A model generated the notes under the pieces. That model had not been told where the DNA came from and did not search any database. It saw only the letters and a program-made list of their open reading frames with translations. A program made the position numbers and the translations under genes. This document shows positions 55,753 through 64,000 of a DNA stretch of 64,000 nucleotides, piece after piece (the stretch's first letter is position 1; each line of letters starts with the position of its first letter). This stretch comes from Artemisia argyi (taxonomy: Eukaryota > Streptophyta > Magnoliopsida > Asterales > Asteraceae), in assembly GCA_030686995.1 (NCBI GenBank), contig CM060697.1:39171459-39235458 (forward strand), in the 5' to 3' direction.

Positions 55753-56631
55753 TGTGATAGCAAAAAGGTTTGTGTGTGATTCTCTCGCAGTCAAGTGGGT
55801 GGGTTAATAACCCTTTTTGGAATTTTTGAACTTTTATGTTTTGACCTAGTTCTGTGAGAGTTTTTGGACTAGGAAAGGGTTCAAAGATAGTTTTAACAAA
55901 TTAATCAAAACTCCCCATTGGTTTATGCTCACTTTCAAACATAGTCCTTTTTATTAACTTTTTATTTTTAACAAGTTATGAAAACATTTTAGTTCAAATA
56001 AATGAACTTTTGTGTTATATCAAAAATATTTAAATAAAATTTATCATAAAGTCCTTTTTGTTAACCTTTTATTTTTAACAAGTTTTGAATACATTTTAGT
56101 TCAAGTAAATGAACGTTTGTGTTATATCAAAAAATGTTTAAATAAAATTTATCACTCCCCCTCGAAGTGATGATATATTCCCAACATTTTTCAACAACAT
56201 TTTTTCATTTTTTCATTGCAACAACATAGTCGTTTTTGTTTTCCAACAACTTTTAACAACTTATTCATTGATTTCAAAAACAAATTTCTCATTTTCTCCC
56301 CCTAAAAAATAGCTTAATATTTTAAACTGTTTTTGATCTATTCTTGAGGTGGGTAGCATTGTTTTGAAATTTTATTCTTACTCAAGCTAAAAAAGATTAA
56401 ATTAATAATCATAAAAACGTGCTCGAGATTTGTTTATCATGAGCAAAAAATTTTATAAAAAGGTTTTTGAAAAATATTTTTGTAAAATCTTGTATAAATT
56501 TTGCTCATGACAATTAAGAAGATTTCTCTTCTTTTATGAAGGATTGACGCACTGAAGCGTACGTTCAAAGTCCTTTATTTGAAAACAGGTGTTGATCTGT
56601 AATTTAATCAACATTCATTACGAGTAATAAA
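53690..56631. other. 3' non-coding region of the outer copia element, with repeats
   Basis: Two diverged tandem units of about 173 bp start at 54128 and 54301 (GCAT-AG---GAGATTTCC and CCTAATAAC-A-CTTGAA). A TATCGCAG array lies at 55138-55310 and a (GA)n tract at 55724-55752. No coding signal on the - strand. Confidence 0.6.
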
Positions 56632-58122
56632 TTACCCGATTGTTTTACCAAATGTACTTGTACTCGTGTTGACTGCTACAGTGTTAACTTCTTTGACCTT
56701 GTCGTCATCGTTATCACGCTTGCTTGCCATTACTAGACGTTGCCGTAGGTACTCAAATCTTTCCTGTGGCAAAGCTTTGGTGAAGAAGTCGGCGGTTTTG
56801 TAGTCAATTTTGATGAGGTACAGTTCCACATTCTGTCTTTTTACATGTTCTTTGATGAAATGGTCTCTAACTGCTATGTGCTTTGTGCTTGAGTGCTGGA
56901 ATGTGTAACAAGAGATGACACTAGCACTCTGCGAATCATAATAGATTGGAATTCCATTGAAGAAGAAACCATAGTCCGTCAAGTGTGTTTTCATCCATAA
57001 CACTTGTGCACGTTAACTGGAGAGAGATATGTATTCAACTTCTGTAGTGGATAATGCAGTGATTCTGCCTTTTTGAATACCAGCTGATTAACTTCTCCCC
57101 CAAGAATTGAGCAGCCCCTGAAGTACTTTTGTAATCAATTTGGCAACCTGCATAATCTGCATCTGAATAGACAATTAGTTCGAAACCGGAATCTTTTGGA
57201 TGCACAAGGCCCATGTACATGGTTCCTTTTAGATACAGAAAGATTCGTTTTACAGCAGTAAGGTGCTTTTCAGTTGGCCTTGATTGGTAACGGGCACACA
57301 TGTAGATAACAAAATGAATATCAAGCCTATTAGATGTAAGATTCATTAGTAAACCAATCAAACTACGGTAACTTGTAGCATTAACCTGTTTACCATCAAT
57401 ATCTTCATCTAATTTAGGCTTAGTTTGCATAGATGTACTTTCAGGGTCATAGTTTTCCATTTCAAAAATTTTCAACATTTCGCTCGTGTGTTTTGTTTTG
57501 GTAAATAAAGATACCACGAGGAGTTTGGTTTATCTATAGACCTAGAAAGAATTTTAACTTACCCATCATACTCATCTCAAATTTCTATCGCATGATATTT
57601 TCAAAGTTTTTGCAAAATCTAGGATTTGTTGATCCCAAAATAATATCATCAACATAAATTTTGACTAGCATGATGTTGTCACCTTTTCTTTACATGAACA
57701 AAGTTGGAACGATTGAACCTTCGATGAATTTGTGTTTGAGCAGATATTCTGAAAACACCTTGTACCATGCCTTTGATTCTTTCTTGAATCCATAAACAGC
57801 ATTGTCATGGATATAAACGTCATCTGGGCTGTCTGGATCAATAAAGCCTTCTGGTTGATTCACATACACCTCTTCATCTAACTCCCTATATAAAAGGCCA
57901 TTTTCACGTCCTTGCTACTGGTGCAACTGATTCATCAAAGTCAATTCCTTCTTCATGATTGTAACCTTTTGCAAATCGGCTAGCCTTGTTGCTGATTACT
58001 TCCCCATCTTCATCTAACTTTTTCTTCAGAATCCATTTCAATGCAGTTGTGAGTTTTCCAAGTGGCTTAGGAACCTTTCTCCAAATGTCATGGTGTATGA
58101 ATTGATTAATTTCTTCTTGCAT
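56632..58122 (-). pseudogene. Broken copia reverse transcriptase and RNase H
   Basis: From 58122: QEEINQFIHHDIWRKVPKPL, YNHEEGIDFDESVAPVAR, then a jump to DVKMAF that omits about 20 usual residues. A stop-ridden RT core follows (the Asp-Asp motif is recognisable as SKFMLMILFWDQ in a shifted frame, near 57640). RNase H is open at 57517-57035 (SYRSLIGLLMNLTSNRLDIH, YSDADYAGCQIDYKSTSGAA) and 57003-56632 (YYDSQSASVISCYTFQHSST, ADFFTKALPQERFEYLRQRL). Multiple frameshifts: clearly dead and older than the inner copia. Confidence 0.85.
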
Positions 58123-58764
58123 TGTGACAATCCAGTCGGTGTCTGCAAGTGATGCTTTGACGTTGGCGGGTTCTTCTTGACTCAGGAATGAATTGTAGAA
58201 ATAGTAATCTTGTGTAGCACTTCTTGTTTGAACGGGTTTAGATGGAATTCCATGTCTTTGTTCTAAAGGGTGATCTTGAGTTCATTTTCTTCTGTGCGGA
58301 TGTGGTTGGTAAAACATATGCATGTTTGAAGCATTAACATATCGCATCTCAGACGGTCCACCGACCTTAGCTTCGGGAGTCGCGAATGGGTTTGTGAATG
58401 GTTCCTCTTCAAACGATGCATGAGTAATTGCTTGATCATAAACATTTGTATTGGAGGTTGGAGTGGTATTGTTTGGTGAAAGTTCATGTTGAATTGAGAT
58501 AATTGGAGGGGTATCTGGTACTCGATAAGCATCTTCATAAGTAGTTGTTGATTAACCAGATACTAGAGAAGGAATGTCTTCTTGATGATTGACTTCGTTT
58601 AACGGAGTTGCAGCGGATATTGTTGACATGCTATTTCCTCCACATGATTCATCATAGAAATTTTCAAACAAACCATCTAACTCTTTCTTTTGATTCTCAA
58701 TAAGCTTTGGTGTTGATGATTTCTGATTTGGTACGAGTCCTGAACCGCTTTGTTTAGAAGTCAT
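58123..58764 (-). pseudogene. Linker between integrase and RT of the outer copia element
   Basis: Reads SGLVPNQKSSTPKLIENQKK, ELDGLFENFYDESCGGNSMS and, in other frames, NASNMHMFYQ, DHPLEQRHG and SKPVQTRSAT. This acidic linker normally joins integrase to RT in copia polyproteins. The integrase core that should precede it (58765 upward) is missing. Confidence 0.75.
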
Positions 58765-59643
58765 GAGATGATGACTAATTGAGTTTGCTCCCCCTCAATT
58801 AGGCCATCGTATGTAAAGAGCTTCTTCAATGACTTGTAAAGTTTCTGAATCGGCTCCCCTTCAACTGACGACCCCCTTTTATAGATTCAAAACGTTAAAG
58901 TCATGATCACGATTGAGGGTCTTGATATCAACCGTCTTCTTCTTTCATTTGAATTAATCCAGTTTAACATATCCAATGAAGTTCCAAATGATATACCAAG
59001 TTCTGATCACCTAACTACGGTATAATATGCCTGTAACCCTATTCGTAACCGAGTGACTTCAAACAGAGTGAACAACCATGGTTTCCCTATGCCTATAGCC
59101 CTATTCATGACTTTCTAACTCCCTCCTTATAAACATTTTTCTTTCATGGAAACGTAAACCAAAAAGAGAACAGTATAAACCTATTCTCTCCCTAAAAAAT
59201 AGCATCCATGGTGATTGCTATATTTGCGAGTCATCAGAAGCAGTATGAATATTTAAGGGTCAACTGAATCAACCAATCTACTGGAGTACTAAATGATAAC
59301 GCCAAGTTCGAATCCTAGAGGCCAAAATAGAACTCAAACACGGTAATAAACCATGGAACATTTCGGCACGGTAGACATCAATCTCCCCGACATGAATAAT
59401 TAAGCTCGATCCCTTCGTGATTTATAACCCCAGCATACACATTTCTCCTCCCATGGAAGAAGACAAAAAGTACACACGCCTTTCTCCCCCTCAAAAATGG
59501 CATGCAATGACGATTTTGCCATATTTGAGATTCCGTGATGGTTGTGATTTATCAAGTGCAGCATGCATATTTGTTGAAGCCCAAAACTACTATGAAGAAA
59601 ATGGTAATTAAAACCCTCTTGTAAAGTCCCTCTTTGTCTCCTC
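58765..59643. other. No gene; two diverged tandem copies
   Basis: About 59127-59270 and 59440-59580 share CATGGAA, then ATAC/ACAC...CT-TCTCCCCCT-AAAAATGGCAT and GTGATTG-TTTATC. Unit spacing is about 313 bp. Origin unknown. Confidence 0.5.
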
Positions 59644-60647
59644 ATCAATGGTTTATTTTTTTTTGGGTAAAAGGTCAAAAGACCCGGTAAATATATTACT
59701 CCAACAAAGCGTTTAACAAAGGATATCGGTGAGTCCCATATCTCAGCCCGTTACATAGGAGAAAAGCTTACATAACAAGATACTTCCTATTTTCTAAAAA
59801 GAAAACAAACCACTACTCAAATGATAATAAAAGATAATGATGAAATAAAATTACTTCCTAAGACCTTGAAGCTTAGTGCCATACATGGCATTAAAAGCAT
59901 CCAAATTCCCTAGAAGATCATAAACCTGCTGCGCATAGTCATCATAATCATATCCATCATAGTCGTATTCATGCTCGTGACCACCTCCAAATAGATTAGC
60001 GGACTCTTCAAACGTGTTAACAACCTCCTCATCATCACTATCAGACACAACGATCTCTACCACCTTAGAAAATGGGTTACCCCTCTTAGTAGAAGAAGTA
60101 GACAGAGAAGAAGAAGCACTAGGCTTAGAAGTCCCAACCTGTTCCTTTTCTTTCGGATCACTCACAAGGGGTTCTTGTGATGTAGTAGCAGTCTTTAAAG
60201 GCTCAGCCTCATTAGCTTCCACTGTACTTCCAGACGCCACATCCAAAGTCATTTCCTTAGTAGGAATACCAAAATCATCAGTATCAGCCATATTAAGGGT
60301 ATCAAATTGATTAGATAGCAATATTCATTCCACTTGTACTAGGCACATCAACAGCCTTTTTCTTGTTGACATCCACTTTCTTAGGTTCAAGGGGAGGCTT
60401 TTTGGGTTGATAAATGAACTTCTTACCCACAACAGGTTTAGTAAACCCTCCTTGACCCATATTAGTTGAACCACTTTGTTTACCCTTCTTCTTGTTGTTG
60501 ACAATTTGGAAACCATCATTTCCACTCTTAGAAGGCTGAGTAGGGGGTAAAACAGATTTTGGACATTCAACAAGAGTATGACCAAAGATCTTACACGTAT
60601 CACATATAGGTGGCCTCTACTCGTATTCCACCCGTATCAATGGTTTA
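59644..60647 (-). mobile_element. 5'-truncated ORF1-only LINE with 12-bp target duplication
   Basis: ATCAATGGTTTA at 59644-59655 and 60636-60647 brackets a 980-bp insert. On the - strand it opens inside ORF1 just before the zinc knuckle, runs to the ORF1 stop, then 195 bp of 3' UTR ends ATATATTTACCGGG, CCTTTTACCC and poly-A. There is no ORF2 between ORF1 and the tail, matching the copy at 8770-11376. Confidence 0.85.
59851..60635 (-). pseudogene. LINE ORF1 C-terminal part
   Basis: Zinc knuckle CDTCKIFGHTLVEC near 60560-60600, preceded by VEYE and a TAG where tryptophan is usual. The frame runs through PKSVLPPTQPSKSGNDGFQ to about 60315, where it shifts into the open frame 60321-59851. That frame has SNQFDTLNMADTDDFGIP, the signature GNPFSKVVEIVVSDSDDEEV and the Tyr/Asp-rich end YDYDGYDYDDYAQQVYDLLG, ending KLQGLRK. 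The GNPFSKV...VSDSD block and KLQG end are shared with the 8911-11147 ORF1. Confidence 0.85.
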
Positions 60648-62987
60648 GCAAGTGAAGAATTAAATGAAGCTCGTAATATGCCTAAACCACTGGATGTAAT
60701 GTGTTCAATTTTATTGGGAGTAAAAAGTTAAAACACGTCTCTAACAATCCACCACATTTCTTTAAGTCTGAACACCTCTTAAGAAGATCTTGTACTACAA
60801 TCCCGTTAGAAGCTCGAGAAACGACGATCCTTTGATGAAGCTTGATAATAGACAAATTTGCGACTTAAACTTGTAGTAAATTTGTGATTAAGAACCTATT
60901 TGGAAAAACACAACCAAAACTCCTTAAAGTATAGGTTGTGGTATATACCCAACCTTCCATCCTTTAATGTATATATCCGCCTCTTGAACTATCCACATCT
61001 CGTATGACACTGAGCACTACAATGTAACTCCTTTAAGTGATAGTTATATTTTGTGTGACCACAATGTAACCCTGTTGATAGATATAACTAGATAGCCAAG
61101 TCTAATCACTGTGAATACGCTCGAACACGGATCATCAAACATCATGCATCCAACCAACCCCGAGATAGTTGAGATACTAAGTACACGAACCTGTAAATTA
61201 ACAAACCAATCAAGCAACCATAATTTCTCAATTCTGTTAAGCTCAAATGATCTCGTGATGAACCGCGATCTCGAAAAATAAACTCTAACCGGTCTCATAG
61301 TACAAACTTATCCCATGAATAGATCACAACCCTTAAGTTTTATTCGTCCAACGTACAAGTCCCATCTTAGTCCAAAAATAATTAGCCAAAAGTAACACCA
61401 ACCTTATATCCCTTAATTTTACACAACCCATCCATACTTTAAATTTCGAAGATCACTAATATTTTCAGATTAACACCATTTACTCATTTAGAGCCCAAAT
61501 TTTCGTATAGCAAATGAAAATCCCAATAACCCATCGAAGCCCAAGTCCATAACACAAATTCCATGTACTTTTAGTTAGGCCCATTTTAATTGATAACAAT
61601 ATCATAACCCTAGAAATTAGGGTACTATATATGTCATCTAACCTCACTTCACCCTAATTTCACTCACCTTAAAAATACGCCACCCATCTCCACTTTCTCC
61701 CTTATCACTCTCCTTCAAACTTAAACACTTCACAATCTGCTACTTAACCCTGAATACAAGATCATTCATACTTTCATATCACAAATCAAATGGCAACTTC
61801 ACTACTTCTCCATTCTTACAACTTTACTTAATAAACAACATGAACCATCCTTATTACTCCACGAACTGACAACATAGATCCACCTTATATATCCAAAAAT
61901 AAAATAAAATACATCATCCACACTTGAACCACAAAAACCACAACCATCTTTTTTTTGATTATACAAACCACAAACCGTACAAAAACCCTTGAAGATGTTT
62001 CTTTCGCCAAAGAAAACCAAGAACACAACTAATCTGAATCTTCATTCGACTTCAAGATCTTGTAACAAGATGTCGGGCAGGTGTGGTTTTGTTTGTGTTT
62101 TCTTTTGATGTTGTTCGGTCGAGATCAATGATGAGATTGTTTTTCGATTTGCATAGATCTGAAATGGTCTTGTTATATTGTAAAAATACAAATGAAAAAC
62201 ATGACTGAGATCTTTTCTTGAAGTTAAACCGGACTTGAGATTCTTTATGTTTACTTTCTTGTTCTAGTCTTGTCCTTTGATGTTTATTGGGGAGTGATTT
62301 GTGAGGCTATGTGACTTGTTGGCTGAGATATTGATGGGTAGTAATAGTAGTTGACTGTGGTTATCTTGTTGACTTTTGTTTTTTCATTTTCATTTCATTT
62401 TATTAAGTTTGACTTTTTTTCTTTTTTCTTTTTTGTATAATATGGACTTATGAAGATTGTATATGTTGTGGTCGATAGTCAAACCCTGAATCCTTCTGTA
62501 TCGCAGATTCGAGTCAAAATTTTGCCATAGTTTTCTTTCGTAAAAATGTTGGTAACTAAAGTTTTGCACTGTTGCTGTCACAGTTTTTCATAAACTAAAG
62601 AACTGTCGCAAGCCTGTCGTAGATCTGATATCGTAGATTTGATATCACAGACCCTATATGAGCCTTTAATCTACGAGACCAAATTCTGAGCAAAAAGTAC
62701 CACCCATTTTTCGGATTTGAAAAGCTTCTAACTCTGAGAATGACAAAAAAGCTTGAATCTTGACCATCAAAACTTGTTAAAAACCATAGTAAATCTTGGT
62801 ATAACTCAGTGTAAACATTAAGACAATAAGCTTTGGAGTATACCACAGATTTGAATACCAAAAGAATGACAGATTCGTACCATTTGTTAGACCAGAAAAA
62901 CAAGGACATATTTTGGGCTTTTTGGACTTATAAAGCATACAGCAGACACGAACACTAATAAAATAATACAACCTAAACCCCCGGTTA
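60648..62987. other. 5' untranslated/degenerate region of the outer copia element, no gene supported
   Basis: AT-rich. A TATA-like ACTATATATGTC (61624) is followed by a leader-like stretch and a 13-codon ORF starting ATGGCAACTTCAC (61791), too short to call. TATCGCAG-like words recur at about 62499-62650. No gag motif on the - strand. Confidence 0.5.
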
Positions 62988-63002
62988 GCACTTGATACCA
63001 AT
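62988..63002 (-). promoter_or_regulatory. Primer-binding site of the outer copia element
   Basis: - strand TGGTATCAAGTGC next to the LTR end; resembles the initiator Met-tRNA site. Confidence 0.75.
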
Positions 63003-63764
63003 TGTTAGGGACATTTATCTAGTCTAGGTTGATTGATGCAGGTTTTACTGACCAGGTCTTAAATTTATATTAGCTCGATTACCTAAAGTCTACCTATTTG
63101 CACTAACGGACAGAGAATCCGGTGTAGCTCAAAAAGGGTGTTACGCCGTAGCTAGTGTAATCCTGAGAAGATCTTATCCGAAGCAATAGTTACGGCATAG
63201 CTAAGGATTGTGCTACGCCGTAGCTTCCAATTAGGGTTTCTTCCACGTCGTATTTGCATGTGTTGTTACGCCGTAGCTTAATTCTTGGATCTAGGATTAC
63301 TCTCGTAGTCACTGCTACGCCGTAACTCCATGATTATGTTACGGCATAGCCACCAATTCGAGGAATGCTTGAAAGACTTGATTTTATTACGGCGTAACTC
63401 AGGATTTGGTTACGCCGTATCTCTTGATCCGCGTTGACTTTGGTCTTCAAGTTTGAATTCCCAGCTACGATGTAATAGAGAGTGAATGTTAAGCCGTAGG
63501 TCCTTCCAGCATATTTGAAATATTTATCTTTTTGCGTGTTCTTTCCAATTTCCTCGTCTCTTTAGCTCTTATGCTCATTTGTAACCTGGATACCAAATGT
63601 AAAGAAATCAACGTATATATCCACATAATAAGTAGAATAAATGAGCATAATATGGGGAAATTGACACTTAAATATCAGGATTATTTGGCGTCATCATTGA
63701 TGTCATTGGTGGTATCGGGTGGTCGACTAGAATAGGCAAACACACCCATGGTGGTGATGTTAGA

Positions 63765-63798
<34 letters not shown>

Positions 63799-64000
63799 CG
63801 AGAGATGAGAGAGAAGGAAGAGAGAGTGGTGATACTAAAGATGAAATACTATTATTGTAACACACGCCTCACAAGTGAAACTTGTAAGGGTATTTATACT
63901 AAGAAAAGCATAAGATTGAGATACCTCTCCTAGGATAAGTTGCGATACCACAATATTCTTAGTCCCCTCCACAACTATATAAGTGTCTCTGGGGTGAGAT
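63003..64000 (-). repeat. 5' LTR of the outer copia element (partial, cut by window end)
   Basis: Begins TGTTAGGGACA. 63690-64000 matches 42745-43015 of the 3' LTR closely, including the CACACCCATGGTGGTGATG block and (GA)n at 63762-63800. The ~650-bp segment between about 63040 and 63690 is absent from the 3' LTR. Confidence 0.85.
63141..63499. promoter_or_regulatory. Array of TTACGCCGTAGC-type near-palindromes
   Basis: Ten copies at about 63141, 63190, 63212, 63266, 63314, 63339, 63387, 63409, 63464 and 63489. The core TACG(C/G)CGTA occurs in both orientations, with variants TACGGCATA and TACGATGTA. Spacing is irregular (22-57 bp). It lies in the part of the LTR that would be U3 or R of a - strand element. 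Confidence 0.8.

Larger units (their letters stand above)
42700..64000 (-). mobile_element. Second, older Ty1/copia element, running off the right edge, with nested insertions
   Basis: 3' LTR (42700-43046), PPT, degraded extra coding region, TR-GAG insertion, repeats, broken RNase H/RT (56632-58122) and integrase tail (to 58764), LINE insertion, 5' untranslated region, PBS near 62990, and a 5' LTR from 63003 that continues past 64000. No gag, protease or integrase core was found between RT and PBS, so they are deleted or absent. Confidence 0.8.

Noticed and set aside
61791..61830. Possible gene start (TATA at 61624, ATGGCAACTTC at 61791)
   Set aside because: The ORF stops after 13 codons and no splice-compatible exon with a recognisable protein follows.
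63141..63499. CRISPR-like regular array
   Set aside because: The words are 12 bp, degenerate and irregularly spaced in a plant LTR. This is not a CRISPR array.

Overview
The window looks like a repeat-rich intergenic to genic stretch of a flowering-plant nuclear genome, most likely Asteraceae (inference). The reasons are AT-rich DNA with GT-AG introns, TATA-box promoters, PBSs of the initiator-Met-tRNA type, and a very large Ty1/copia element carrying the extra post-RNase H ORF that I associate with daisy-family genomes. Only two genes look intact: a four-exon GRF-INTERACTING FACTOR 1/ANGUSTIFOLIA3-type co-activator (+ strand, 31941-36885) and a small single-exon VQ-motif protein (- strand, 37295-37552). 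Almost everything else is transposon sequence or broken host-gene pieces.

Layout. 1-3.6 kb: a decayed PIF/Harbinger accessory gene and a decayed MULE N-terminal region. 3.6-8.5 kb: AT-rich DNA, a tiny LINE tail with target duplications, a probable Helitron 3' terminus and a kinase fragment on the same strand. 8.8-11.4 kb: an L1-type LINE that has ORF1 and the 3' tail but no ORF2. 11.47-12.07 kb: a foldback element in a TA microsatellite. 12.5-29.4 kb: a cluster of unrelated host exon fragments, all on the + strand (alpha-N-acetylglucosaminidase, OEP80, ribosomal protein eL20/L18a, KRR1, NLR tail, plus unassigned exons). It is split by a 13.5-kb Sirevirus-like copia element (13854-27376, - strand, 5-bp target duplication GCTTT). 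That element carries gag, protease, integrase, RT and RNase H, a long extra ORF, and an antisense ORF facing away from it across a 443-bp gap.

29.4-31.3 kb: a MITE and a LINE tail. 31.3-37.7 kb: GIF1, whose 4.1-kb first intron holds three MITE-like insertions and a 20-bp LINE tail, then the VQ gene. 37.8-42.7 kb: more MITEs, microsatellites, a Tork-type integrase fragment and a probable gypsy LTR piece. 42.7 kb to the window end: a second, older - strand copia element that runs off the window. Nested in it are a gag-only gypsy element (45989-53684, TSD TTGAG), a LINE tail and a 5'-truncated copy of the ORF1-only LINE (TSD of 12 bp).

The most unusual signals are: (1) two independent LINE copies in which ORF1 is followed directly by the LINE 3' tail, implying an ORF1-only non-autonomous family; (2) arrays of short near-palindromic words in LTR and untranslated regions (TGACGGCGTCA in the gypsy LTR, TTACGCCGTAGC in the outer copia LTR and lost from its partner LTR, TATCGCAG in its 3' and 5' regions); (3) the divergent promoter-like gap and antisense gene inside the 13.5-kb copia element; (4) the multi-gene exon-fragment cluster.
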